64,000 nucleotides of DNA from Geminicoccaceae bacterium (lineage in GTDB: Bacteria; Pseudomonadota; Alphaproteobacteria; Geminicoccales; Geminicoccaceae): positions 186,001-250,000 of the forward strand of contig JACKIM010000002.1 in the NCBI GenBank assembly GCA_020638465.1, read 5' to 3'. This document shows positions 17,746 through 25,905 of this stretch, one piece after another (positions within the stretch are counted from its first letter, which is position 1; each line of letters starts with the position of its first letter). The notes under the pieces are model-generated. The model was not told the origin of the DNA. It saw only the letters and a list, made by a program, of their open reading frames with translations, and searched no databases. The position numbers and the translations under genes were made by a program.

Positions 17746-18192
17746 TTGTCTCTCTCGTCGCTTCCGCCTGCCAAGCAGGCTGACCGCTTCGCCCGTGCGC
17801 GGGCGGTCCAGTCCATGGCCCTGCTCGAGGACTATGTCGAGTTGATCGGCGATCTGATCGGGGAACTCGGCGAGGCTCGGGTGGCCGACATCGCGCTGCG
17901 CATGGGGGTGGCCCAGCCGACGGCGACCAAGGCCATTTCACGCCTCAAGCGCGAGGGGCTCGCGACCTCGCGCCCCTATCGTGGCGTGTTCCTCACCGAG
18001 GAGGGGGCGATCCTTGCCGACCGCGTACGGGCACGCCACCGTACCGTGGTCGAGCTTCTCGTCGCCGTGGGTGTTCCGCGGGAAACGGCCGAAATCGATG
18101 CCGAGGGCATCGAACACCACGTCTCCGATCGAAGCCTCGCCGCCTTTGCCGGCTACCTGAAACGGAATGGTGGAGGCGGGAAAAGCACCTGA
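17746..18192 (+). CDS. mntR: Manganese-responsive regulator MntR (DtxR family)
   Basis: With the TTG 17746 start the protein is 148 residues, near the 155 of E. coli MntR. The winged helix (ALRMGVAQPTATKAISRLKREGLA) is followed by YRGVFLTEEG and the metal-binding helix region DAEGIEHHVSD, which carries the Glu and His ligands. GGGGAA lies eight bases before the TTG. ATG 17653 also has a good ribosome site (AAGGTGA) and would add 31 residues that no relative shows. It should repress mntH when Mn2+ is plentiful. Confidence 0.85.
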   Translation: MSLSSLPPAKQADRFARARAVQSMALLEDYVELIGDLIGELGEARVADIALRMGVAQPTATKAISRLKREGLATSRPYRGVFLTEEGAILADRVRARHRTVVELLVAVGVPRETAEIDAEGIEHHVSDRSLAAFAGYLKRNGGGGKST

Positions 18193-18347
18193 AATCCGTA
18201 TGCCGTTGACTTGGTATGCAGGAATTTGCCCGGCATCGGTCGTCCAACACTTGAGGAATTCCGCCGCGCGGCGGAGACCGAAGTCGATGAATCCCTCCGA
18301 CGGTCACGAATCGCCGGCTTCAAGGGAATGGCATGCAATCCCGTCGG

Positions 18348-18584
18348 TCAGTGAGCATCGACCGGTTCGAGGCCATTCTGGCGGATGGTGATGAAGGCAA
18401 GCTCGCGGGTATCGGCAAAGGCCAGCGGCTGTCCCTCATTGTCGAATATGGCGTAATAGACCACCTCGTCGTTGTCGATCGGGATGACGTAGGCCTGACC
18501 GTGGGTCATGGTGCGCAGGTCGATGGCGAAATTCAGGGCGACTTCCTGGGGCGAGGTCAAATTCGCTTCTCCGTTCTCGGGCAT
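18348..18584 (-). CDS. DUF1150 family small protein
   Basis: This 78-residue protein ends with the DUF1150 signature: VYYAIFDNEGQPLAFADTRE followed by LAFITIRQNGLEPVDAH. The family is typical of alphaproteobacteria, where the gene often sits beside a small heat-shock protein; no such gene is present here. It is divergent from maf. The function is unknown. A 14-base GC palindrome (CCGCCGCGCGGCGG, 18261-18274) lies beyond its 3' end. Confidence 0.85.
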   Translation of the reverse strand: MPENGEANLTSPQEVALNFAIDLRTMTHGQAYVIPIDNDEVVYYAIFDNEGQPLAFADTRELAFITIRQNGLEPVDAH

Positions 18585-18740
18585 TCCGCTGTCGCGGCCG
18601 GCATGAACGGGTGTTCGCGGGCGACTTCATCGCAGATCCGCCCGGGCATCCTTCGACCAGTCCGACGACCATTCCCGTTGTACACAGAAAGGTTTAAGAA
18701 TCGGTTTATCAACGAGAAACCAGCAGGAAGGGCGGGAATT

Positions 18741-19346
18741 TTGGCTCCAGTTGTTCTGGCATCGGCCAGTACCGCGCGGGCGGCGATGCTCGGTGCTGCC
18801 GGCATCGCCGTGCGGTCGGTGCCGGCTGCGGTCGACGAGGCGGCGTTGCGAGAGGCGCTGATGGCCGACGGTGCGCAGCCGGAGGATGCGGCAACGGTGT
18901 TGGCCGAGATGAAGGGTCGTGCCGTGCTGCCGCGACTGACCGCGGATGAGGAGATCGTGCTGGCCAGCGACCAGTTGCTGGTCACCGATGACGGACGCTG
19001 GCTGGACAAGCCGCTGACCCGCGAGCGAGGGCGGTCGCAGTTGCGGGACCTGGCCGGAAAGCGCCACCGGCTTGTGGTGTCGGCGGTCGGTTTTCGCGGT
19101 GGAACGCGGGTATGGCATGAGGTCAGCGAGGCGCGTCTGTGGATGCGCCCGTTGAGCGAAACATTCATTGACGATTATCTCGACCGGGCCGGCGAGGCGG
19201 TGCTGCATTCGGTGGGCTGCTATCATCTGGAGGGGCTGGGTGTGCAGCTCATGGCGCGCGTACAGGGCGACTGGTTCACCATACTGGGAATGCCGCTGCT
19301 GCCGGTCTTGCAGTTCCTGCGCGATCAGCGGGTGCTGGCGGACTGA
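18741..19346 (+). CDS. maf: Maf-family nucleoside triphosphate pyrophosphatase
   Basis: The protein starts MAPVVLASASTARAAMLGAA, the Maf substrate-binding loop, and has EIVLASDQLLVTDDG with the catalytic Asp, DKPLTRERGRSQL and the late SVGCYHLEGLGVQLM segment. With TTG 18741 it has 201 residues. Maf proteins hydrolyse non-canonical or methylated NTPs to monophosphates. It overlaps coaE by one base (TGATG), and dnaQ follows, the conserved alphaproteobacterial order, except that the aroE gene usually found between maf and coaE is missing. Confidence 0.9.
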   Translation: MAPVVLASASTARAAMLGAAGIAVRSVPAAVDEAALREALMADGAQPEDAATVLAEMKGRAVLPRLTADEEIVLASDQLLVTDDGRWLDKPLTRERGRSQLRDLAGKRHRLVVSAVGFRGGTRVWHEVSEARLWMRPLSETFIDDYLDRAGEAVLHSVGCYHLEGLGVQLMARVQGDWFTILGMPLLPVLQFLRDQRVLAD

Positions 19347-19975
19347 TGCTGGTGATCGGCCTGACGGGCGGGATTGCCATGGGGAAGAGTCATGCCGCGC
19401 GGGCGTTTCGCCTGTTTGGCGTGCCGGTGTTCGATGCCGATGCGTCGGTGCATGCGCTCTTCCGCCAGCCGTCGACCCTGCCGGTACGCATCGAGAGGCG
19501 CTTTCCCGGTGTGATCGACGGGCATGGCGATGTCGACCGCCAAAAACTGGGGGCACGCGTGCTGGGCGATGCCGTGGCGCTGCGCGATCTGGAGGGGCTG
19601 GTCCATCCGGCCGTGCGCGAGGTGCAGTGCGCCTTCATGCAGGCGGCGGGCCGGGCGGGTGAGCGGGTGGTGGTACTCGACGTCCCGCTGTTGTTCGAAA
19701 GCGACGGTGGCCGGCGCTGTGACCTTGTAGCGGTGGTCGAGGCCCATCCATGGTTGCAGCGGCAACGCGCACTTGCACGGCCGGGGATGACAGCAGCCCG
19801 GCTCGATGCCATTCTCGCCAAGCAGATGCCGGCCGCCGAAAAGCGCCGTCGGGCGGATTTCGTCATCCCGTCCGGTTATGATCGCGGGGCTACGGTCGCG
19901 GCGGTCTCGGACGTGCTGGCCGCGACCCTGGACTGGCCACACAAGGCCTGGCCGGCACGTTGGCTGCGACATTGA
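19346..19975 (+). CDS. coaE: Dephospho-CoA kinase
   Basis: This 209-residue P-loop kinase begins LVIGLTGGIAMGKSHAARAF (Walker A) and has FDADASVHALF and the VVLDVPLLFESDG segment of CoaE. It phosphorylates the ribose 3'-hydroxyl of dephospho-CoA, the last step of CoA synthesis. The start codon overlaps the maf stop, so the genes are translationally coupled. Confidence 0.95.
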   Translation: MLVIGLTGGIAMGKSHAARAFRLFGVPVFDADASVHALFRQPSTLPVRIERRFPGVIDGHGDVDRQKLGARVLGDAVALRDLEGLVHPAVREVQCAFMQAAGRAGERVVVLDVPLLFESDGGRRCDLVAVVEAHPWLQRQRALARPGMTAARLDAILAKQMPAAEKRRRADFVIPSGYDRGATVAAVSDVLAATLDWPHKAWPARWLRH

Positions 19976-20029
19976 CGAGCGGGACATGAAGCCGGGTAGC
20001 GGCACGACCGGCCGGCTCTGGGAGAAACG

Positions 20030-20707
20030 ATGCGCGAGATTGTTCTCGATACGGAAACAACTGGCCTAAATCCGGACGATGGCGACCGTATTGTCGAGAT
20101 CGGTGCCGTCGAGATCGAGCATCTGATCCCCACGGGCCGCACCTATCACCAGTACATCAATCCCGAGCGTTCCATGCCCGAGGAAGCCTTCAAGGTGCAC
20201 GGGCTGGGCGATGAATTCCTCGCAGACAAGCCGGTATTTGCCTCCATCGTCGATGCCTTCGTCGAATTCGTCGGCGATGTGCCGCTGGTCATTCACAATG
20301 CCCGTTTCGACATGCGGTTCATCAATGCCGAATTGAAGTGGGCAGGGCGCAGGCTGATTCCGGGGGATCGGGCCGTCGATACGCTGGGCATGGCGCAGCA
20401 ACGCTTCCCGGGGCAGCAGAACAGCCTCGATGCCCTGTGCCGGCGTTTCGGCGTGGACGGTTCGAGGCGCGTGCTGCATGGCGCCTTGCTCGACTGCGAG
20501 TTGCTGGCGGAAGTCTATCTGCATCTGCGTGGAGGGCGCCAGACCGGCCTCGATCTCGTGGCATCGTCCGTTGGGGCCGGCCGAAAGGGCGGTGCAATCG
20601 CCGACCGCCCCGTTCGGCCCGCCCGCAGCTTTCCCGCGAGCGAGGCCGAGCTCGCGGCGCACCGGGCATTCGTGGCAAAGATCAAGGACCCGCTGTGGAA
20701 TACCTGA
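20030..20707 (+). CDS. dnaQ: DNA polymerase III epsilon subunit (3'-5' proofreading exonuclease)
   Basis: This 225-residue DEDDh exonuclease has ExoI LDTETTGLNPDDGDRIVEIG, ExoII VIHNARFDMRF and ExoIIIepsilon LHGALLDCELLAEVY with the catalytic His and Asp. Residues after about 180 form the tail that binds the alpha subunit. It lies 54 bases after coaE. This is the proofreading subunit of the replicative polymerase. Confidence 0.95.
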   Translation: MREIVLDTETTGLNPDDGDRIVEIGAVEIEHLIPTGRTYHQYINPERSMPEEAFKVHGLGDEFLADKPVFASIVDAFVEFVGDVPLVIHNARFDMRFINAELKWAGRRLIPGDRAVDTLGMAQQRFPGQQNSLDALCRRFGVDGSRRVLHGALLDCELLAEVYLHLRGGRQTGLDLVASSVGAGRKGGAIADRPVRPARSFPASEAELAAHRAFVAKIKDPLWNT

Positions 20708-20778
20708 TCCGGTGTCGGCGTTCCGGATCGGCAACCCGTCTTGACCGCGGGCGCGCCACGGCGTAGATCGCGTGACGT

Positions 20779-20865
20779 GCCTCTGTGGTGGAATTGGTAG
20801 ACACGACAGACTCAAAATCTGTTGCCCGCAAGGGCGTGCTGGTTCGAGTCCGGCCAGGGGCACCA
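20779..20865 (+). tRNA. tRNA-Leu (CAA)
   Basis: The cloverleaf reads acceptor GCCTCTG/CAGGGGC, D-loop with GGAATTGGTAGAC, anticodon stem ACAGA/TCTGT around CTCAAAA (anticodon CAA), a long variable arm (GCCCGCAAGGGC) as in class II tRNAs, and T-arm GCTGGTTCGAGTCCGGC. CCA is encoded. It sits alone between dnaQ and the nucleosidase gene. Confidence 0.95.
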
Positions 20866-21033
20866 TCCCGTTTTCGAGATTGTCGCGACCTGCCAATGCT
20901 TTCGAAAGGGGTGGTGGTTGCCGACGTTCGATGTTCGTTCCCCCGGGCATTGTCTGCCTGCACGATTGTCGTCATTTCGTCGTCGTGCTGCTAGAACGCG
21001 GTGATCGATCCGCCGCGTATTGGGAGCGCGTTC

Positions 21034-21786
21034 ATGACCATCGGTATCCTTTGTGCCATCCCCGAGGAGCTGGAGCACCTGTCATCGGTTCTCGATGGGC
21101 GGGAAACGGTGGCGCTGGCCGGGAAGACATTCGTATGCGGCAGGCTCGATGGCCACGAGGTGGTGCTGGTCGGTGCCGGTATCGGCAAGGTCAACACAGC
21201 GTTGACATCGACATTGCTGGTCCATCATTTCTCGTCCCGGTTGATCATTTTCTCCGGTGTCGCCGGCGGACTCGATCCGTCGCTGCGTATCGGTGACGTG
21301 GTGATTGCCGACCTGACCATGCAGCATGATGCCGGCTGGATTGCCGACGAGCGCATTCACACCTATCAGGCAGGACATGTGCCGTTCTTCAACCCTACCG
21401 ATCGGTTGGGCTATGCGGTTCCGGCGGCGCTGATCGAGCGGGTCCGGGGATCGCTCGACGGGTTGGAGCTGCCACCCTTGTCGAAGGGGGCTGGCGGTGA
21501 CGGCTCCGCACCTTCCATCGTCTATGGTTCCATTCTTTCAGGCGACCAGTTCCTCAATTGTGAAAGGACGCGCGTTCGCCTGTTCAACGAACTCGGTGGC
21601 AAGGCGATCGAGATGGAAGGCGGTGCACTCGGGCAGGTCTGCGAGGCATTCGGCATACCTTTCCTCGATATCCGCTCCTTGTCCGATCTCGCCGGAGCGG
21701 AATCGCGTCATGATTTCGCCAGTTTCGTCCACGAGGTCGCTGCCAGTTCGGCAACAATCCTCAGGCGCATCCTTCCGGTCGTCTGA
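21034..21786 (+). CDS. mtnN: 5'-methylthioadenosine/S-adenosylhomocysteine nucleosidase-like protein
   Basis: This 250-residue protein of the PNP/UDP phosphorylase fold has AIPEELEHLSS near the start (general acid Glu), FSGVAGGLDPSLRIGDVVIA, KAIEMEGGALGQVCEAF (ribose-binding Met-Glu) and RSLSDLAG with the catalytic Asp. Such enzymes cleave the adenine of MTA and SAH. ATG 21034 has GGGAG upstream. An insertion around residues 140-170 makes it slightly longer than E. coli Pfs (232). Confidence 0.88.
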   Translation: MTIGILCAIPEELEHLSSVLDGRETVALAGKTFVCGRLDGHEVVLVGAGIGKVNTALTSTLLVHHFSSRLIIFSGVAGGLDPSLRIGDVVIADLTMQHDAGWIADERIHTYQAGHVPFFNPTDRLGYAVPAALIERVRGSLDGLELPPLSKGAGGDGSAPSIVYGSILSGDQFLNCERTRVRLFNELGGKAIEMEGGALGQVCEAFGIPFLDIRSLSDLAGAESRHDFASFVHEVAASSATILRRILPVV

Positions 21787-21816
21787 TGATCCCGGTCCGT
21801 CGTCATTTGGACGGGG

Positions 21817-22083
21817 TCAGCGATGCCGATGGTCGTAGATGCCCAGATCGTCGATCCGGTTGACATCCATTTCAAGGAAGCCGAGGCGTCCCTCTATGTA
21901 GGTCAGCCGCCGGTTCTGCTGCTGCAGCATCAGGCAGAGCTTGAAGCTGTCGCTGTCCCCCGTGAAACCGAGAGCCGTGCAGTCAGCGCGGTCCTGGGCG
22001 GCGAGAGCGGCCGGGTTTTCCCCGGCACAGGATGCCAGCAGCATGCCGGCCGTCAGGGGGAGCAGAAGCGATTTCAGGTTCAT
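21817..22083 (-). CDS. Small lipoprotein of unknown function
   Basis: The 88-residue product has a lipoprotein signal, MNLKSLLLPLTAGMLLASC, with lipobox LASC and Cys19 as the predicted acylated residue. The mature part has two further Cys and a possible short coiled-coil (LMLQQQNRRLTYIEGRLGFL). Its ATG overlaps the stop of the nitroreductase gene (ATGA), so it is the second gene of a two-gene unit. I recognise no family. Confidence 0.7.
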   Translation of the reverse strand: MNLKSLLLPLTAGMLLASCAGENPAALAAQDRADCTALGFTGDSDSFKLCLMLQQQNRRLTYIEGRLGFLEMDVNRIDDLGIYDHRHR

Positions 22084-22646
22084 GTATCAGGCCATGTGCG
22101 GGTGAAACTCGCAATGTCGGGTCGCTCCGGGGGAAGATGCGGATGGGCGAAGGTCCCGACATACAGGATGCCCAGTATATGTTCGTCGGCGTCAAGGCCC
22201 AGACCGGCCTTCACGGTCGGGCTGTAGGCATTGGCGCCCGTCGCCCATTTTGCGGCGTAGCCGAGCGAGTGGGCGGCGAGCAGCAGGTTCTCGATCGAGG
22301 CCGAGGCGGCGGCGATCTGTTCGATCGCCGGAATCTTGGGGTGATTCTCGATCACCCTGGCGATGGCGATCAGCACCAGAGGTGCGCGGGTGGGTGTGCT
22401 GCGCTGCTTTTCGATCTCGGCGGGGGAGGCGTCGGGACGGGCATCGATGACACCGCGAGCGAAGAGATCTCCCAGTGAAGATCGCCCCTCGCCGGAGATG
22501 ATCAGGTAGCGCCACGGAACCAGTTTGCCATGGTCCGGTGCTGCTGCTGCTGCTGCCAGCATCCTCCGAAGATCGGTCTGCGATGGACCCGGTCCCGTCA
22601 TCTTGACCGGCGGGACAGTCGTTCGTTGGATAATTTCATCAATCAA
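22080..22646 (-). CDS. Nitroreductase family protein (YdjA-like)
   Basis: This 188-residue FMN-fold protein is at the short end of the family. It shows the N-terminal FMN contact region with AAPDHGKLVPWRYLII, as in YdjA, the central AIEQIAAASASIENLLLAAH helix and the KWATGANAYSPTV segment. These enzymes reduce nitro- or quinone-type compounds with NAD(P)H. The gene starts with TTG, after GAGGAAATGTC. The physiological substrate is unknown. Confidence 0.85.
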   Translation of the reverse strand: MIDEIIQRTTVPPVKMTGPGPSQTDLRRMLAAAAAAPDHGKLVPWRYLIISGEGRSSLGDLFARGVIDARPDASPAEIEKQRSTPTRAPLVLIAIARVIENHPKIPAIEQIAAASASIENLLLAAHSLGYAAKWATGANAYSPTVKAGLGLDADEHILGILYVGTFAHPHLPPERPDIASFTRTWPDT

Positions 22647-22909
22647 GACATTTCCTCAAGTTATTGGAATAAAACGTTTCAGGAGAAGGCTGTCGGCGTA
22701 TTCCCTGTGATGTGCCGGAGCTTAACTCCGAATTTACCTATTTCTGGCTTGATGTCGCAATGCGGCATCGGCATGCTGCGTTGCGAAAGTAGGTTGCAGG
22801 TTCCGGCCGGCCCCGCAAGGTCTTGCATGCTTCTCGCGGTGGAACGGCGGAATGGTGGCGAATCGCATGGTCGGGCCGGGGGTTGCCGGTCGGCATCAAG
22901 GAGTTGAGA

Positions 22910-23377
22910 ATGTCTGATCACGGGTTGTACATCGAGGATCTCGAAGAGGGCATGACCGCCGCCTTCGGCAAGACCATCACGGATGCCGATATTCTCATGT
23001 TTGCCGGTGTCTCCGGCGATACCAATCCGGTCCATCTGAACGAGGAGTTTGCCGGCGGGACGGCATTCAAGGGGCGCATCGCGCACGGCATGCTCACGGC
23101 CAGCCTGATCTCGACGGTCATCGGCACCAAGCTGCCCGGTCCGGGATGCATCTATGTCAGCCAGAGCCTGAAATTCCTCGCGCCGGTGCGTGCGGGCGAT
23201 ACCGTGCGCGCGATCGTGACGATCAGGCAGATCAACCATGAGCGTCGCCGCGTGACGATGGAAACGGTCTGCATGGTTGGTGACAAGAAGGTGCTTGATG
23301 GCGAGGCGCTGATCATGGTCGCGCGTCGTGAGGCCGAACAACCCGCCAAGGCGGAGGTGGCTGCCGTCAGCAGCTGA
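22910..23377 (+). CDS. MaoC-like (R)-specific enoyl-CoA hydratase
   Basis: This 155-residue single hot-dog protein has the hydratase motif FAGVSGDTNPVHLNEEFA, with Asp and His of the catalytic dyad, and GRIAHGMLTASLIS. It resembles PhaJ-type enzymes that link beta-oxidation or fatty-acid synthesis to 3-hydroxyacyl-CoA for polyhydroxyalkanoate. AAGGAG seven bases upstream supports ATG 22910. The C-terminal extension is Ala- and Glu-rich. No PHA gene is nearby. Confidence 0.88.
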   Translation: MSDHGLYIEDLEEGMTAAFGKTITDADILMFAGVSGDTNPVHLNEEFAGGTAFKGRIAHGMLTASLISTVIGTKLPGPGCIYVSQSLKFLAPVRAGDTVRAIVTIRQINHERRRVTMETVCMVGDKKVLDGEALIMVARREAEQPAKAEVAAVSS

Positions 23378-23418
23378 CGGGTTCCGTTGCATTCCGGCAA
23401 CTGGTTGTAATCGATGGT

Positions 23419-23445
23419 GGGGCGGGTGCGGTTTTTGCCTGCCCC
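23419..23445 (+). terminator. Probable terminator between maoC-like and MFS genes
   Basis: GGGGCGGG (23419-23426) pairs with CCTGCCCC (23438-23445), eight pairs with one G-T wobble, around an 11-base loop. The following TTCATGTTTTC is only moderately T-rich. It lies between two converging genes. Confidence 0.4.
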
Positions 23446-23446
23446 T

Positions 23447-24733
23447 TCATGTTTTCGGGTCCGGGGTGTTGCTGTCATTCCGGTCTTTGGCGTCATTGCG
23501 CCCGGTGCTGCCGGTGCGTACCCGGAATGCCAGTCGGAACAGGGCGGGCGAGGTCCGGATCAGTCCGACAAAATTGCCCCGCTGGCCGACGGGAATACTC
23601 GGGCGTGACGTCCGGCGATAGATTGCGAACAACAGCAGCAGTCCGTGCATTGCGGAACAGTAGTAGAAAAGCGCGCTGTTGCCGAACAGGGTGACGGCGG
23701 CCGAACCCGCGAACGGACCCACGGTGGCTCCGATGCCGAAGATGAGAAACAGGCCCGCCGACACCTCGACATATTCGTCATCGTGGGCGAAGTCGTTGGC
23801 ATGGGTCATCGCGATCGAATAGATGGGGACGGCAAAGCCTCCGAAGAGAAACCCCGCGGTGATGAACCATGCGGCGCCGAGTGTGGCCAGATGGCCCATG
23901 ATTCCGCTTGAAATCATGGCTCCCACGGTCGCGATCATCAGGACGACGCGGCGGTCGATGCGGTCGGAGAGCGCGCCCATCGGAAATTGCAGCACCGCAC
24001 CGCCAAGGATGAAGGCGCTCATCAGCATGGCGATTTCGGCAACGCTCAAGCCGAGGTCGAAGGCCACGGTGGGGGCGACCATGCGGAAGGTGCCGTTGAC
24101 CAGCCCGACCCCGAAGACGCCTGCCGCACCCAGCGGCGAAAGGCGCAGCAGCCACATGATGCGCATCTTCGGTTGTGGCGGTGGCGATGGCGGTATGGCC
24201 CGGCTCATGGATAGCGGCACCAGTGCACAGCAGAAGAACAGTGCGACGATGCTGAATATCTCGTAGGAGCGCGGGTCGGCGAGTGTGAGGATGAACTGTC
24301 CCGCGGTGACGCAGCCGAGATCGACCAGACGGTAGACGCTCAGCACCCGTCCCCGGTTCTCGTTGGTGCTTCGCGCATTCAGCCAGCTTTCAAGAACCAG
24401 CGTGAGACCGGCAAAGCACACTCCTCCGGCGATGCGGAGCAGGCTCCAGGCGAGCGGCGACACCAGCATCGCGTGGATCAGTGCCGAGGCGGCATAGAGT
24501 GCGCCCATGGCGGCAAAGGTGCGGACATGGCCTGCACGGATGATCAGCCGCGGTGCCCAGATCGAACCGGCAATGAAACCGGCATAGAAGGCCGAACCGA
24601 TCAGGCCGATGGTTGTTGGAGAGAAGTGCTCCAGGTTGGCGCGAACCGAGATCAGGGTGCCGAACAGGCCATTGCCGGCGAGCAGGACGCCGGCCGAAAC
24701 GAGCAGGGCGGCGAATGATGCCAGATGGCTCAT
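23447..24733 (-). CDS. MFS transporter, YcaD-like
   Basis: The protein has 428 residues and 12 predicted helices. It resembles the YcaD-type subgroup: ENRGRVLSVYRLVDLGCVTAGQ in the middle and MGALSDRIDRRVVLMIATVG in the second half (motif A copy). The N-terminal start MSHLASFAALLVSAG is preferred; the frame is open for 49 codons upstream without family resemblance. The last 40 residues are a hydrophilic tail. The substrate is unknown. Confidence 0.82.
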   Translation of the reverse strand: MSHLASFAALLVSAGVLLAGNGLFGTLISVRANLEHFSPTTIGLIGSAFYAGFIAGSIWAPRLIIRAGHVRTFAAMGALYAASALIHAMLVSPLAWSLLRIAGGVCFAGLTLVLESWLNARSTNENRGRVLSVYRLVDLGCVTAGQFILTLADPRSYEIFSIVALFFCCALVPLSMSRAIPPSPPPQPKMRIMWLLRLSPLGAAGVFGVGLVNGTFRMVAPTVAFDLGLSVAEIAMLMSAFILGGAVLQFPMGALSDRIDRRVVLMIATVGAMISSGIMGHLATLGAAWFITAGFLFGGFAVPIYSIAMTHANDFAHDDEYVEVSAGLFLIFGIGATVGPFAGSAAVTLFGNSALFYYCSAMHGLLLLFAIYRRTSRPSIPVGQRGNFVGLIRTSPALFRLAFRVRTGSTGRNDAKDRNDSNTPDPKT

Positions 24734-24967
24734 GATCGGTTCGTCGCGATTGCGGCAAAAATACCAGAAGGCTGCCGTCCTGGAAGACACAGCATGTCGT
24801 TCATCAATGGCCAGACCGAGCGAATGTGGAGCGATTGTCTTCAACCGGGGAAGACTAGGGCGTCCGTCTGGCAACTGCAATTTCGATATCGTGATCGGCG
24901 GAGCCGAGTCGTCACGTATTGAGGAACGACCTTTAACCGGAGATTAAGGGGATTTCGCCTAATCTGC

Positions 24968-25903
24968 ATGCTGAACTCGCATGGAGATCGGTTGTTGCGT
25001 CATACGATGGCCCGCAATTGCTGGCTGGCACTTCTGCTTGTCGTGGCAGCGGTGTTGTGCCCGCGCGGCCTTATGGCGGCAGAATTTCCGCCGGACGACG
25101 GCATGCGGGAACTGACCCTGGCCACGGTTTCGCCCGAGGTCAGTGCGGTGGAAGCGCAGATGGAGCCGATCCTCGCTGCTGCCAACAGGATTCTTGCAGC
25201 TGACAATATCCGGCTGGAACTGAGGGTTTTCGGCACATATACCAGCCTTGTCTGGCAAATGTGGGATGAGGGGGTCGACCTCATCATCGACCAGACGCTG
25301 ATGGCGCTCAACATCATGCGCGACACGTCAAGCCGGCCGCTCGGGGCCGTGACCCGGCCGGGCGGTGCGTTGACGCGGTCGATCATCGTCGTGCTGGCCG
25401 ACAGCGACATCCGGACGCTGAAGGATCTCGTCGGGCGCAGGCTCGCCTTTTCGCGTCCCGCCTCGAGCTTCGGCCACATGCTGCCGCGCATCTCCCTGGG
25501 TCTCGACCGCTATGGTCTCGTCGAGACCCATGCCGGAGTGCCCGACGGCAGTCACCCCGATGCGATTTCAATGGTCTTCACCCAGGGCTCGTTGAGCCCG
25601 ATCATCTGGCTGCACAAGGGACGGGTCGATGCGGCCGCCGTTCCCGAGAACATGCTCGACCATTTCGAGTGGAACAGGCCGGGCCGCTTCCGCCGCATCG
25701 CAGCCTCCGAAACGGTGCCGCAGCAACTCGTCATCTGTCGGCCAGGTCTGGATGCGGACACGACGGGCCTGCTCGCGAAGGCGCTTTCGGCAGGTCTCTC
25801 GGAGGCGGGGCGCGATTTTGGCGAATGGCTGGAACTGAAGCCGGCCGAACTGGCGAAACTCAACCGGCTGTCGGTCGGCATCGTTCGCATGGACGGTAGC
25901 TGA
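24968..25903 (+). CDS. PhnD-like periplasmic binding protein
   Basis: This 311-residue protein has an N-terminal signal (TMARNCWLALLLVVAAVLCP to LMAA) and a type II binding fold like PhnD/PF12974: FGTYTSLVWQMWDEGVDLII, LKDLVGRRLAFSRPASSFGH and GRVDAAAVPENM. No ABC permease or ATPase is near. It ends two bases before a GGDEF gene, so it is probably a periplasmic sensor that delivers a ligand signal to that membrane enzyme rather than an uptake component. Confidence 0.78.
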   Translation: MLNSHGDRLLRHTMARNCWLALLLVVAAVLCPRGLMAAEFPPDDGMRELTLATVSPEVSAVEAQMEPILAAANRILAADNIRLELRVFGTYTSLVWQMWDEGVDLIIDQTLMALNIMRDTSSRPLGAVTRPGGALTRSIIVVLADSDIRTLKDLVGRRLAFSRPASSFGHMLPRISLGLDRYGLVETHAGVPDGSHPDAISMVFTQGSLSPIIWLHKGRVDAAAVPENMLDHFEWNRPGRFRRIAASETVPQQLVICRPGLDADTTGLLAKALSAGLSEAGRDFGEWLELKPAELAKLNRLSVGIVRMDGS

Positions 25904-25905
25904 CC

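Noticed and set aside
18261..18274. CCGCCGCGCGGCGG palindrome
   Set aside because: It is a perfect palindrome but of pure GC without T-run or loop; in GC-rich DNA this can be chance. Mentioned under DUF1150 only.
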